A DNA stretch of 64,000 bases from Oceanospirillaceae bacterium (GTDB taxonomy: Bacteria > Pseudomonadota > Gammaproteobacteria > Pseudomonadales > Balneatricaceae). The position numbers and the translations under genes were made by a program. The notes below the pieces were generated by a model. That model did no database searches, was not told the origin of the DNA, and worked only from the letters and a program-made list of their open reading frames with translations. Below are positions 8,203 through 18,521 of the stretch, one piece after another (within the stretch, counting starts at the first letter, position 1; each line of letters starts with the position of its first letter). The stretch spans positions 1 to 64,000 of the forward strand of contig JABSRA010000016.1 of the NCBI GenBank assembly GCA_013215445.1, given 5' to 3'.

Positions 8203-9951
8203 TTATTGATCAATTTTGGTTTCATCACTATCAAAGCCCTGCTGATGCAGCTCTGCATACAGGCCCTGTTTGTCTAATAGCTGTTGATGGGTGCCGCACT
8301 CCACTATCTCTGCATTATCCATCACTAAAATAATATCGGCATTTTTTATCGTCGATAAACGGTGGGCGATCACCAAGGTGGTGCGGTTTTTCATCACTCG
8401 CTCCAACGCCTGCTGGATGTAGCGCTCCGAGTGGTTATCCAGCGACGAGGTCGCCTCATCTAAAATCAATACTGGTGCATCTTTTAACATCGCGCGGGCG
8501 ATTGCCAGACGCTGGCGCTGGCCACCGGACAACATCAAGCCCTTTTCACCTAAGGGGGTGTGGATACCCAGCGGTAGTTTATCGACAAATTCGATCGCAT
8601 TAGCAGTTTCTAGCGCACTGCGCACTTCACTATCGGTTTTATCGCTCAAGCTACCGTAGGCAATATTGCTTTTAATGGTACCGGAGAACAGCACTACTTG
8701 CTGATTAACGATGGCTATCTGCTCACGCAAATTGTGCAGCTGATAATCTTCCAGCAACACCCCATCTAAGGTAATGGTGCCACTGTTGCGCTCAAAAAAG
8801 CGGGGAATCAAATTAGCCAAAGTACTTTTACCACTGCCTGACCTGCCCACTAACGCGACGGTTTGTCCGGCGCTCATGGTAAAATCAATATTTTTCAATA
8901 CGGGGGTATCTGTATAGCTAAAACACACCTGTTTAAAAACCAGTTCACCCTTAGCGCGTTCCACAGTAATCTCACCATTATCTAGTTCCGATTCAGCATC
9001 AATCACTTCGAACAAACTATTGGCGGCGGTAATTCCCCGCTGCAGTGGCCCATTAATCTCGGTTAATGCTCGCAATGGCTTGGCAATTAACCCCGCGGTG
9101 ATTAAGAAGGCGACAAATTCACTGCCGGGCATCTGGGTCATTAAGCCCGGGTAAAGTGCCACAAAAATCAACAGTGCCAGCGCGCTAGACACCATCATCT
9201 GTACCACGGGCGAGTTGAGTGCTGAGGTCACAGTCATCTTTAACGACTGGCGTTTAAAGTCGGCACTGGCGCGATTAAACCGCGCTAACTCACTCTCATA
9301 ACCACCAAAGGTTTTTACCACTTCATTGCCCTGCAAACTCTCAGTGGCTGCATGGGTGATATCGGCGATTGAACTCTGCATACTTTTAGCCAATTTGCGA
9401 AAGCGCTTCGAGGCGATACTGATGGCGATGGCAATAAAGGGGCTGGAGGCAAAAAACAACAGTGAAAGCTGCCAATTGAGATAAAACAAATAGCTCACTA
9501 GGCCAAGTACGGTCGCACCTTCTCTGACTAAAGTACGCACCACCGAAGTACAGGCGGAAGTCACTTGCTCCACGTTGTAGATTAAAATAGCCAGATAATG
9601 CCCAGAATTCTGCTGCAGATATTGCTGGCGAGGCAATGTCAATATCGATGCAAATATTTGCTCTCGCAACTGGTAGACAACGTTAAAAGCGACTCGATCT
9701 AAACAGTAAGTGCCAACGAAGCCACCCAGACCACGGGCAAAGGTGATCGAGAGAATCGCCAAGGGGAGAAACAGATAAGCCCTCGCTGAGGGGGCGTCCA
9801 TCTCGGCGACGATTTTCTCCATCAAAACGGCAAAACCTGTCTGGGTCAATGCGTAGAGGATATAGCCACAGATACTCAGGAAGAAAAAACCCAAATGTGG
9901 CTGCAGATAACCTAAGAGGCGTTTATAAATTTGCCAGGAAGAGATTTTCAA
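8203..9951 (-). CDS. msbA: Lipid A export ABC transporter, fused permease/ATPase
   Basis: Flips core-lipid A across the inner membrane. The 582-residue half-transporter is the usual MsbA length. It has an N-terminal six-helix domain (about 15-310), Walker A GRSGSGKST near 364, the signature LSGGQRQRLAIARA near 478, and Walker B VLILDEATSSLD followed by the switch histidine in VIAHRLST. hldE follows closely on the same strand. No lpxK is found next to it, unlike many relatives. A divergent acyltransferase gene lies upstream. Confidence 0.95.
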   Translation of the reverse strand: MKISSWQIYKRLLGYLQPHLGFFFLSICGYILYALTQTGFAVLMEKIVAEMDAPSARAYLFLPLAILSITFARGLGGFVGTYCLDRVAFNVVYQLREQIFASILTLPRQQYLQQNSGHYLAILIYNVEQVTSACTSVVRTLVREGATVLGLVSYLFYLNWQLSLLFFASSPFIAIAISIASKRFRKLAKSMQSSIADITHAATESLQGNEVVKTFGGYESELARFNRASADFKRQSLKMTVTSALNSPVVQMMVSSALALLIFVALYPGLMTQMPGSEFVAFLITAGLIAKPLRALTEINGPLQRGITAANSLFEVIDAESELDNGEITVERAKGELVFKQVCFSYTDTPVLKNIDFTMSAGQTVALVGRSGSGKSTLANLIPRFFERNSGTITLDGVLLEDYQLHNLREQIAIVNQQVVLFSGTIKSNIAYGSLSDKTDSEVRSALETANAIEFVDKLPLGIHTPLGEKGLMLSGGQRQRLAIARAMLKDAPVLILDEATSSLDNHSERYIQQALERVMKNRTTLVIAHRLSTIKNADIILVMDNAEIVECGTHQQLLDKQGLYAELHQQGFDSDETKIDQ

Positions 9952-10067
9952 TACAATTAACCTATAAAATTTTCACAAAATGACACAAGGCATAGCGCCT
10001 ATTCAATCAACTGAATATAATAAACAATATTGTAACTTACTTTTTGCTAGGATGACCCTTAACTACT

Positions 10068-10958
10068 GTGAATGATCAAAAAAAAGATTGGCCAGCGTTA
10101 CTCACCCTCGCGCTAATCCGTGCCCTAGCCAAGCTGCCCTTTAAAGCGGGACTAAAAGTAGGCGCATTGCTGGGTAATACTATCCGGCTACTGGCGGCCA
10201 AACGCCGTAAAATCACCCAGGTTAATATTCGTTTATGTTTTCCCGAACTATCCGCAACAGAACAACAACAGCTGGTTAAAGAGATATTTATAGCTAACGG
10301 CATCGGCCTGGTAGAAACCGCATGGGCGCACTATGCACCGCGGTCGATGTTCGACGGACGGGTTGAAATCATCGGCCAGCAACTATTAGACAACGCCTTG
10401 ACTGAAGGACGCGGAGTGGTATTACTCGGCGCACATTTTAGCACTTTGGATTTAGGCGGTTTATTATTCTCCTACACCAACGCACCTCTCAACACCTTAT
10501 ATCGCCAGCATAACCGAGCAATTTTAGATCGGGCGATCATTGCCGGTCGTGCAAAATACTGCCTGCCGATTGAGCGCAAAAATATACGTTTAGTGATTCG
10601 AAAGCTCAAAGAAAATCAATGTGTCTGGTTCGCCCCCGATCAAGATTTGCGCGGCAAGGGTAATGTCTTCGCCACATTTTTTGCTCAAACCGCCTCAACA
10701 GTGACGGCCACCACTAACTTTGTCAGCTTTAACCAATCCCCCATTTTAATGTTGGCCCACTACCGCAAACCCGATAACTCTGGTTACATTTTAGAATTTA
10801 GCGAACTGGAGGAATGCGACCCTAAAGACAAGTTACGCTTTGCCCAAGTGGTCAACAATACAATTGAAAAGGCGATCAGAAAACATCCCGCCCAATATAT
10901 GTGGATGCATAGGCGCTTTAAAACCCAGCCAGATGGAAAGGCTCGCCTCTATGATTAA
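10068..10958 (+). CDS. Lipid A late acyltransferase (LpxL/LpxM family)
   Basis: Membrane-associated transferase of a secondary acyl chain onto Kdo2-lipid A or its precursor, 296 residues. The family motif HxxxxD is present as H123 and D128 in GAHFSTLDLG, and an N-terminal hydrophobic stretch follows KKDWPALL. The start is GTG at 10068; the nearby ATG at 10072 is out of frame. An AGGA-like element about 15 bases upstream is poorly spaced. The gene is divergent from msbA and ends 2 bp from the converging waaL-like gene. LpxL versus LpxM specificity cannot be told from the sequence. Confidence 0.9.
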   Translation: MNDQKKDWPALLTLALIRALAKLPFKAGLKVGALLGNTIRLLAAKRRKITQVNIRLCFPELSATEQQQLVKEIFIANGIGLVETAWAHYAPRSMFDGRVEIIGQQLLDNALTEGRGVVLLGAHFSTLDLGGLLFSYTNAPLNTLYRQHNRAILDRAIIAGRAKYCLPIERKNIRLVIRKLKENQCVWFAPDQDLRGKGNVFATFFAQTASTVTATTNFVSFNQSPILMLAHYRKPDNSGYILEFSELEECDPKDKLRFAQVVNNTIEKAIRKHPAQYMWMHRRFKTQPDGKARLYD

Positions 10959-10959
10959 T

Positions 10960-12210
10960 TTATCCGGTTTCCCGTTTTTGTGTAGAAGCTAATAACGCAA
11001 TAATGATAATCAACGAGCCTAAGTAAATAATCATACCGCTATTATGTGAAAATAAAACTTGGGTAAGATTCGCAACAATAAAGAATAAGCCGAATATCAC
11101 CAGACTTATAGCGATTCCCTTGGTTTTTTTATCATCTTTTTTATACTCTTTATGCCCCACATAAACAGGGAAAAAAAGCAGGGCGAGCAAGATTAACAGA
11201 CCCACTCCTCCCCTACGTACCGCCGCATAAAAGTAAGCATTATGAGAATGGCTGTACTTCAAAACAGATTTATCTATCTCTCCCTGGGCGATTAGTTTCT
11301 TTTTTTCTTGCATATATTTAGAAAAACCCACCCCAAACACCGGATTTTGCATCGTGATTAGTGCGGCGGTCTTCCATAGTTCTAGGCGAATTCCTGTTGA
11401 AGTTGTGGCATTCCCGTTTTGAAAATAATTTACTGTGTTATCTATACCCGTTGTAAATCGCGAAAAATTCACCGTATTTAGCGTCACCATTGATACCAAA
11501 GGTATAACTATGAGTAAAATAGTCAGTATTTTAAATAAGTGTTCTTTCATTTCTCGCCTGTAGTACCAAATAGCAACGATTAATAATAAAGGCAAGAAAA
11601 TAAGCCCTCCTCTGGTCAAGGTCAAAGCCGATGCCACTATGCCAAGCACACCTATAATGACCAACAACACTGTAATGATAACTTTTTTCTTATTAACATA
11701 ATAAACAGGAGCCAATAAAATTGCTAACAAACCAAAACTCAGTGCTATATTACCTAATTGGATAGCATTGATATAAGTACCTACTCGGGAGACACCTAAG
11801 TAATAGGTTTCAAACATAGCCAGTAAGAAAAGACCTAACGCCCCGGTAGCAATGCCAAATATCACAGTTAGATAATGGATACGCACTGCATTCAACACTA
11901 AGATAAAGGGTATAAAAAGTAATATTTTCCCCTGAGGATCAATTTTTCGAATGGGTACATCATAGAATATAACTTCTAAGATAACTGATACCAAATAGCC
12001 GAGTAATACTACGATTAATCCTTTTTCAATGTTACTTAAAGAAATTTTACGTCTTACTTCAGAACTCAATAAAAGCAGATAGGTAGATACAATCACTGCG
12101 CCACTAATTGCATAACTGCCCTCAAAGGCCACCGAGAGCCCCAAGAATAAAAACACTGCGAAATTTACGTAATACTGAGAAAATTGATTCAGTGATATTT
12201 TTAGTAACAA
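10960..12210 (-). CDS. O-antigen ligase / Wzy-like polytopic membrane protein
   Basis: A 416-residue protein with about ten or more hydrophobic segments and a central O-antigen-ligase (Wzy_C) domain: TRGGLIFLPLLL, STGIRLELWKTA, NPVFGVGFSKYM, then a periplasmic SHSHNAYFYAAVRRGG holding the conserved histidine found in WaaL ligases. It probably joins a glycan to the lipid A core, or polymerises one. Its context, next to waaC and waaF, favours WaaL. The gene is clearly richer in A+T than its neighbours, which suggests transfer or rapid divergence, common for this locus. It starts 1 bp after the waaC stop, so it is in the same operon. Confidence 0.85.
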   Translation of the reverse strand: MLLKISLNQFSQYYVNFAVFLFLGLSVAFEGSYAISGAVIVSTYLLLLSSEVRRKISLSNIEKGLIVVLLGYLVSVILEVIFYDVPIRKIDPQGKILLFIPFILVLNAVRIHYLTVIFGIATGALGLFLLAMFETYYLGVSRVGTYINAIQLGNIALSFGLLAILLAPVYYVNKKKVIITVLLVIIGVLGIVASALTLTRGGLIFLPLLLIVAIWYYRREMKEHLFKILTILLIVIPLVSMVTLNTVNFSRFTTGIDNTVNYFQNGNATTSTGIRLELWKTAALITMQNPVFGVGFSKYMQEKKKLIAQGEIDKSVLKYSHSHNAYFYAAVRRGGVGLLILLALLFFPVYVGHKEYKKDDKKTKGIAISLVIFGLFFIVANLTQVLFSHNSGMIIYLGSLIIIIALLASTQKRETG

Positions 12211-12211
12211 T

Positions 12212-13216
12212 TTATTGTTCCTGTTTAATTTTCAAAATCATTTCAAATTCACACCAAACAATTTTCGGTACCAAAGACCGAAATACAGCAGGCTCAGCCC
12301 GCTCTTCCATTGCTTGGGGATAATTAGCAGCCAGAAGCACCCCTTGATACTTGCCATAACCTCCCACTAACCCAGGATCCGTAGGCCCAAACAGAGTGAG
12401 ATTAGGGGTATCTAAAGCGGCACTTAAATGGGAGAGCCCGGTATCGACCGAGATACAACCGGCGGCACAGGCAATCACTTCGGCGATTGCCGATAAATTC
12501 AATTTATCCAACACTGTGACTAAGCTATTATTAGCTGCTAGACGCCTGGCGCGGGCCAACTCCTTATCATTGCCCCAGGGCAGCTTTATTTTCCAGCCCT
12601 GTGCCGTTGCCAAGGTTATTAATTGCTGCCAATAAACTTCGGGGTAGTGTTTGTCAAATCGAGTCGTGCCGTGATTGAACACCAAATAATCCCGTTTAGC
12701 TGCCCCCGCAAAATGTGCGGCGATAGCAAACTCCCCCCGCTCTTTGGGTAACTCATAGTGCAGTGACTGCGCAAACAATTGCCGGGTGCGCTCAATCGCA
12801 TGCTGATTTTTTGCCACTTGGATAGGATGCTGATAAAACCTGCTGGCCAATGACTCATTAGCACTGTTTTTATCGAGACCATAGCTGGGGCCCCGAGCAT
12901 TTATCACCACTAACAAAGCACTTTTTAACAGCCCCTGAGCATCGATAACCGCATCGTATTGGCAAGCTGCCAATTGCTCTTTATACGTTTGCCACTGCCC
13001 GCTGCGCCACGCTTGTACAGGAGACTTCCGCCAGCGTCTAATCGCTACTGGTATTACCCGATCAACGGCACTGTGCCAGCTGGGAATCTCTTGAAAACCT
13101 TCTTCTACCACCCAGTCGAAGCGAATACCCTCTATCGCCCGCATCGCGTCGGTGAGCGCAGGTAAGGTATGGATGATATCCCCCATGGATGAGGTTTTGA
13201 CCACCAGCACTTTCAT
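12212..13216 (-). CDS. waaC: ADP-heptose:LPS heptosyltransferase I
   Basis: GT9-family transferase that adds the first heptose to Kdo2-lipid A. The 334-residue protein begins MKVLVVKTSSMGDIIHTLPAL, typical of WaaC. It carries the acceptor-loop aspartate region and the donor-binding motif SVDTGLSHLSAALDTPNLTLFGPTDP. The last part is slightly unusual, ending in a lysine- and glutamate-rich tail (EMILKIKQEQ). Its start overlaps the waaF stop by 4 bp (13213-13216), so translation is coupled. Confidence 0.94.
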   Translation of the reverse strand: MKVLVVKTSSMGDIIHTLPALTDAMRAIEGIRFDWVVEEGFQEIPSWHSAVDRVIPVAIRRWRKSPVQAWRSGQWQTYKEQLAACQYDAVIDAQGLLKSALLVVINARGPSYGLDKNSANESLASRFYQHPIQVAKNQHAIERTRQLFAQSLHYELPKERGEFAIAAHFAGAAKRDYLVFNHGTTRFDKHYPEVYWQQLITLATAQGWKIKLPWGNDKELARARRLAANNSLVTVLDKLNLSAIAEVIACAAGCISVDTGLSHLSAALDTPNLTLFGPTDPGLVGGYGKYQGVLLAANYPQAMEERAEPAVFRSLVPKIVWCEFEMILKIKQEQ

Positions 13217-14238
13217 TGATTGGCCATTGCTTGCAGCTTTTCAAACACGAGGGAGGGCTCTATGTCGATCATGCTCTGGTGATAACCTTGCTCGGCATCA
13301 CCCTTGCGTACTTTAAGATAACCATCGATAAGTCTTATCACAACTGCACGATCGCTTAGTGGCGGGGTAAAATCGGGGCTAGTTGGCCCGTAGAGAGCCA
13401 CCATAGAGGTATTGACCGCTGCACCTATGTGCATTAACCCAGAGTCATTCGAGACGATAGCGCGCACTTTAGCGAGTATATCAATTGCCTGGGTGAGGCT
13501 GGTCTGTCCTGATACATCGACAAACTGCGAGCGTTCGTGCTCGCTTAATAACGCTTTAATCTGCTCGATAGACGCAGTATCTTTGGCTGAGCCCAGGCAG
13601 ACAATTTGCTGTCCATTGGCGATCAACAAAGCGGCTAATTTGGCAAAATGATAGTGCGGCCACCGCTTCGCGGGCCCAAACTCAGCGCCGGGGCAAAAAG
13701 CCACGACATTCGCGCCTAGCGAATATTGCTCGAATACCTGTTGCTGCTGTTGCAGATCAACACTTAAACTAGGTCTTAGTAGCGGTTTTAAATTTGCCGC
13801 TGTTGCAGTTGCAGGCTCTGCCAAGGCAATATAACGCTCTACCATTAGCGGGAAAGCGTTGACATCTAAACGACGCATATCATTGACGAGGCCATAACGC
13901 ATTTCACCGCGCCAACTAGTGCGCTTGGGTATTTTTGCCATCCAGGGCACCAGCGCTGACTTTAAAGAGTTCGGCAAAATGATACTTTGGTCATAATGAT
14001 TTTCGCTTAACTTGGCCGCCAGTTCTTTTCTGACGCCCCACTGCAACGCACCGTGGCCGACAGGCATGGCTAACGCTTGATTTATTTGCTCCATCCGCGC
14101 CAGTACCGGCCGACACCAATCTGGCGCTAATACATCAATAATACAATTTGGATCATCGGCTTTAAGTCTCAACAACAGAGACTGGCTCATCACCATGTCC
14201 CCCACCCAAGAGGGACCTACCACCAAAATTTTCAACAT
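13213..14238 (-). CDS. waaF: ADP-heptose:LPS heptosyltransferase II
   Basis: Adds the second inner-core heptose. The frame extends to 14406, but the family start is the ATG at 14238 (MLKILVVGPSWVGDMVMSQS), preceded by AGAGGG at a good distance; this gives 341 residues. The donor-site motif IVSNDSGLMHIGAAVNTSMVALYGPTSP is split here only by length and lies in the second half. It is the first gene of waaF-waaC-waaL and is divergent from ilvE, with glnE beyond, an order also seen in Pseudomonas. Confidence 0.94.
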   Translation of the reverse strand: MLKILVVGPSWVGDMVMSQSLLLRLKADDPNCIIDVLAPDWCRPVLARMEQINQALAMPVGHGALQWGVRKELAAKLSENHYDQSIILPNSLKSALVPWMAKIPKRTSWRGEMRYGLVNDMRRLDVNAFPLMVERYIALAEPATATAANLKPLLRPSLSVDLQQQQQVFEQYSLGANVVAFCPGAEFGPAKRWPHYHFAKLAALLIANGQQIVCLGSAKDTASIEQIKALLSEHERSQFVDVSGQTSLTQAIDILAKVRAIVSNDSGLMHIGAAVNTSMVALYGPTSPDFTPPLSDRAVVIRLIDGYLKVRKGDAEQGYHQSMIDIEPSLVFEKLQAMANQ

Positions 14239-14525
14239 GAACCCTCTTGACTGATTTCTTCGCAAATAGCGGCCCATCATACTAAAAATCCAAGCTATTC
14301 CCCAGTTTATTAATAAAAAACTGATTTTTATCTGCTTGGTTAATTCCTTTTTGCTGCGCCGATGATTACAATCTGGGTACGCAGGAAAGCTCACAGAGAT
14401 AACCACTAAACCCTCCAGAGATAACTAGCTTCTCTCTAGGCTTATTTGGGGCACTCTCAATGTCAGGATTCTGCGAATAACAATCAACTTTTATCTACAC
14501 ATTTGACAATTTTTTGAGGTAACAA

Positions 14526-15521
14526 ATGGCGGCGTTTGGTACAGTTTTTATGCCACAGATGGCAATTTCTCGTTTCGAAGGATCACAGTGGAGTCAGCCT
14601 GAGATGGTGGCCAGTGATAGCATCACCTTACACCCAGGCGCTCACGTATTACATTACTCCAGCACCTGCTTTGAGGGATTAAAAGCTTTTAGACAACCCG
14701 ATGGCAGTATCAAATTATTCCGCATGGATAAAAATATTGATCGTTTTGCCCAGAGTAGCGCGCTGTTATCACTGCCAAAAATTGATAAGGCAGTAACCAC
14801 TCAAATGATCCTCGACAGTGTCAGGCAATATGCCAGTGAAGTACCCGCGCCCCCAGGCTCTATGTATATACGTCCCACTCACTTTGGTATAGATCCCGCC
14901 ATTGGCAAGGCGGCAGCCCCCTCTCTGACCTCTCTACAATATATTTTACTCTCTCCCGTTGGCGAGTATTTCAATAGTGATGCGGGTGGTTTACGGTTGC
15001 TGTTAGACGAGACCGGCATGCGCTGTGCCCCACATAACGGTATGATAAAAAGCGGTGGCAACTATGCCAGCGCCCTGCGCCCCATCATGCAGGCCAGAGA
15101 AAAATTCAAAGCAGATCAAGTACTCTTTTGCCCAGGGGGTTACGCCCAGGAAACCGGCGCCGCTAATTTCTTGCTGATAGACAATGGCGAAATCATTACC
15201 AAAGCGCTGGATGAAAGTTTTTTACACGGTATTACCCGTGACTCCATCCTCACTTTGGCCCGCGATATGGGTATGACCATCTCAGAGCGAGAAATCTCTG
15301 TCGAGGAATTACTCGAGCGTGCATCCAAGCCCGGTTGTGAAGCGGCACTGTCAGGGACCGCTGCAGTACTGGCCCCGGTCGGCACCTTTATTCACAACGA
15401 CAGGGAATACCAACTGGGTGATGGTAAAGAGGGGCCTCTCACCAAGAAGCTACGTCAGGCCATGAACGACATTCAATGGGGTTTAGCTGAAGACCCGCAC
15501 AACTGGTTGTTTGACCTATAG
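14526..15521 (+). CDS. ilvE: Branched-chain amino acid aminotransferase
   Basis: PLP enzyme for the last step of isoleucine, valine and leucine synthesis, class-IV fold. The 331-residue protein has the PLP lysine K175 in GMIKSGGNYASAL, the substrate region SSTCFEGLKAFR near 45-56, and QETGAANFLLI. Sequence style and length fit the longer BCAT type II subgroup. A ribosome site TTGAGG lies before the ATG. A strong terminator follows (15570-15604). It is divergent from waaF and convergent with glnE. Confidence 0.95.
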   Translation: MAAFGTVFMPQMAISRFEGSQWSQPEMVASDSITLHPGAHVLHYSSTCFEGLKAFRQPDGSIKLFRMDKNIDRFAQSSALLSLPKIDKAVTTQMILDSVRQYASEVPAPPGSMYIRPTHFGIDPAIGKAAAPSLTSLQYILLSPVGEYFNSDAGGLRLLLDETGMRCAPHNGMIKSGGNYASALRPIMQAREKFKADQVLFCPGGYAQETGAANFLLIDNGEIITKALDESFLHGITRDSILTLARDMGMTISEREISVEELLERASKPGCEAALSGTAAVLAPVGTFIHNDREYQLGDGKEGPLTKKLRQAMNDIQWGLAEDPHNWLFDL

Positions 15522-15569
15522 CAGACTTAGGCCTGAGGGATGAACACGTTGTAAAGCACGCCACCCTTT

Positions 15570-15604
15570 AAAGACCGCCCGATTGGATCAATCGGGCGGT
15601 CTTT
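15570..15604. terminator. Bidirectional rho-independent terminator between ilvE and glnE
   Basis: A perfect 15-bp stem with a 5-base loop: AAAGACCGCCCGATT, loop GGATC, then the complement ending in TTT. The A and T ends make it usable in both directions, as expected between the converging ilvE and glnE. Confidence 0.92.
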
Positions 15605-15632
15605 ACTCAACGACTACTAATCCCCCTCCCCG

Positions 15633-18521
15633 CTAGCCAAGCGTCAAATACTCATCCCATATTTCCTGTACATCCGCTCTAGTGCGCTGTAATTTATCCG
15701 CCTCAATAATAGTCGCTGATTGCTCTTGCATTGCCTGCCTATGCCCAATGCTACGATACACGATATAGGCCTCTATTAACTTTTCACACTGATTACCTGA
15801 CAAAATTCCCACCTTGCCAAAGCTCTGTAAAATTCTAATATTATCGGTAAATTGAATAATTTCAGGGTACTGCTCAGCATAGGCCAAACAAAAATACTGT
15901 ACCAAAAATTCGATGTCGACAATACCGCCACGATCTTGTTTTAAATCGAACTGTTGCTGTTGCAAAGATGGATTCGATCCCAAGTGGCCGCGCATTTTAT
16001 CACGCATTTCCCCAACCTCTTGCTGCAACTTTGTCCGCTCTCTAGTGCGCATTAACACTTTATTACGCACCTCACCAAAGGCTCTACTGAGCGAGTCACT
16101 ACCACAAACCACTCGCGCCCTCACTAAAGCTTGGTGCTCCCATGTCCAGGCCTGGTGATTTTGGTATTGGCTAAATGCCGCCAAAGTACTTACCAACAAC
16201 CCTGAGTTACCCGCGGGGCGCAAACGCATATCTATTTCATAGAGTTGTCCACTGGCGGTGTAAGTATTGAGCATGTGTATAACTCGCTGGCCGAGACGGG
16301 TGAAAAAGACTGAATTGGCGATTGGCTTAGCGCCCTTGGTATAGGCATTAGAATCGCAGGCGTGCAAGAAGACTAAATCCAAATCTGAACCGTAGGAGAG
16401 CTCTATGCCCCCCATCTTTCCGTAGGCAACCACGATAAATTCCCGCCCCTGCTCCTCTCCGTCTGCATCACAGGGCTGGCCGTGTTTAGCGACTAATTTA
16501 CGCCAGGCGATATCTAGTACCCGCTGCAAAATAGATTCCGCCAACCAAGTTAAATAATCACTGACTTTCATCAGTGGCAATACCCCAGTTATGTCACTGG
16601 CGGCCACTCTGAGCACATGTGCATGCTTAAAATAGCGCAAGCTCTCCATCAGTTGCTCTTCGTCCTCTTCAGGAATTCGCAGCATCTGTTGATTTAAATC
16701 CGCTTCCAGCTGCGCCTTATCTGGCGGCGTATAAAGCGTCTGTGGACTAATTAGCTCATCCAGCAATACCGGCTGTCGCGTTAACGTTTCAGCAAACCAG
16801 CTGCTGGCCGAGCACAATTTAACCAATTGCTGTAACGCATCTGGATTCTCCACCAGCAGCACCAAATAAGCAGATCGTCGCAATATTGCCCGCAGCATTT
16901 TCAATACTCGAACCAGTGTTTGATAACTATTTTCCAGTAGGCAAATCTGACCCAACAGTTTGGGCACTACCTGTTTTAATCTTTGCAGAGTAATTGGCTG
17001 CAGCATTTTCACAGCCTTTGATCCTGCCATTTCCACCATTAAACTTGCGGCAAGTTCCGGCTGGTCAAAACCTTTCTCAGTACAGAGTAAAACTCCCTCG
17101 TCCGTGGATAGCGTTAGCTCCCACAATAACAGCCAGTCTGCATCGTCGTGCTGCAGCTCGGGCTGCTCTTCGACAGGGGCGAGTAGATCTGCAAAATGCA
17201 GGCTCACACTGTTGCGATGCAGCGTCAATTGTTGAAGAAAACTCGCAGTATCAGCAAAACCTAAACCAGCGGCGACCCTTAACAGTTCACGCTCGTCTAC
17301 CGGTAATTCTTGAGTCTGTCGATCATTGATTGCTTGAATAGCATGTTCAGTATCACGTAAAAACAGATAGGCGCTGCGCAGTTCTTCTACTACCTCCACG
17401 GGTATGCCCACGGCTTCCGGGAGCAGCGGCAGAATATCCAGTAGCGAGCGCTGTTGTAACCGTTTATCGCGCCCCCCCCTGATCAACTGAAACGCCTGTA
17501 CGATAAACTCTATTTCACGAATACCACCGGACCCCAGCTTTACATTGTTGTGCAACCCCTTGCGCCGCACCTCAGTGTTGATCATGGCCTTCATCTCGCG
17601 CAGCGATTCAAAGGCGCTGTAGTCGATGTATTTTCTGTAGACGAATGGCCTTAAGTCCGCCATCAACTGCTGCGCTTTTTCCCAATCACCCGAAATAACC
17701 CGCGCCTTGATCATGGCATAGCGCTCCCACTCACGCCCGTGTTGCTGGTAATAATTTTCCATCGCAGTAAAACTACAGGCCAGCGGGCTCACTGTACCAA
17801 AGGGGCGCAAACGCATATCCACTCTAAAGACAAACCCGTCTGCGGTGGGGGCGTCCAACGCTCGAATCAGTTTCTTGCCTAAGCGAATAAAAAAATCTTG
17901 ATTATCGATGGATTTTTTCTGACCACGAGTCGAACCGTTTTGGGGGTAACAAAACATCAAATCGATATCCGAGGATAAATTTAACTCAGCGGCTCCCAAT
18001 TTTCCCATGCCCAGTACCACCATTTGCTGAGGCACATCCTCGCCATCAGCATAAGGCACCCCCCAGCGAGCACAGAGTCCCGTATAGAGTTTTTTCAACG
18101 TCTCATCCACGCAGGCATCTGCAAGGGCACTGAGCTCTCCAATGGTTTGTCGCGTATCACTGAGACGATTCACATCTCGCCAGATGATTCGCACCATCTC
18201 TCTCGCCCTGAATAATCGCAGCTGTTGCTCCAGTACTAGGTCATCGTCAATATTCTGGAGTAACGCGGCCAATTTTTCCGCATAAGCTCCTGTTTGATAC
18301 AGTGTCAGCAATTCGCCACTGTCGATTAGCTCTTTGAGCAGCGCCGGTTTTTGGGCGAACTGTTCCAATACATAATTACTGGCGATAATAACCTTGGTTA
18401 AAGCAGTCACTTGTTGCTTGGATAAAGTACAGTTTTCTAAACTATTCAATAAATTCTGCCATTGCTGTACTACAAAATCCTGCAACGGTTCTGGACAGAT
18501 ATTTAGATCGGCGCTATACAT
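15633..18521 (-). CDS. glnE: Bifunctional glutamine synthetase adenylyltransferase / adenylyl-removing enzyme
   Basis: Switches glutamine synthetase off and on by adding or removing AMP in response to PII. The 962-residue protein is full length. It has two nucleotidyltransferase halves: the N-terminal deadenylase with LNLSSDIDLMFCY, and the C-terminal adenylylase with LSYGSDLDLVFLHAC, both showing the paired catalytic aspartates. The linker (RGGRDKRLQQRSLLDILP) and KQDRGGIVDIEF are family hallmarks. It stands alone on its transcript, between the ilvE terminator and a 359-bp intergenic region. Confidence 0.97.
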   Translation of the reverse strand: MYSADLNICPEPLQDFVVQQWQNLLNSLENCTLSKQQVTALTKVIIASNYVLEQFAQKPALLKELIDSGELLTLYQTGAYAEKLAALLQNIDDDLVLEQQLRLFRAREMVRIIWRDVNRLSDTRQTIGELSALADACVDETLKKLYTGLCARWGVPYADGEDVPQQMVVLGMGKLGAAELNLSSDIDLMFCYPQNGSTRGQKKSIDNQDFFIRLGKKLIRALDAPTADGFVFRVDMRLRPFGTVSPLACSFTAMENYYQQHGREWERYAMIKARVISGDWEKAQQLMADLRPFVYRKYIDYSAFESLREMKAMINTEVRRKGLHNNVKLGSGGIREIEFIVQAFQLIRGGRDKRLQQRSLLDILPLLPEAVGIPVEVVEELRSAYLFLRDTEHAIQAINDRQTQELPVDERELLRVAAGLGFADTASFLQQLTLHRNSVSLHFADLLAPVEEQPELQHDDADWLLLWELTLSTDEGVLLCTEKGFDQPELAASLMVEMAGSKAVKMLQPITLQRLKQVVPKLLGQICLLENSYQTLVRVLKMLRAILRRSAYLVLLVENPDALQQLVKLCSASSWFAETLTRQPVLLDELISPQTLYTPPDKAQLEADLNQQMLRIPEEDEEQLMESLRYFKHAHVLRVAASDITGVLPLMKVSDYLTWLAESILQRVLDIAWRKLVAKHGQPCDADGEEQGREFIVVAYGKMGGIELSYGSDLDLVFLHACDSNAYTKGAKPIANSVFFTRLGQRVIHMLNTYTASGQLYEIDMRLRPAGNSGLLVSTLAAFSQYQNHQAWTWEHQALVRARVVCGSDSLSRAFGEVRNKVLMRTRERTKLQQEVGEMRDKMRGHLGSNPSLQQQQFDLKQDRGGIVDIEFLVQYFCLAYAEQYPEIIQFTDNIRILQSFGKVGILSGNQCEKLIEAYIVYRSIGHRQAMQEQSATIIEADKLQRTRADVQEIWDEYLTLG

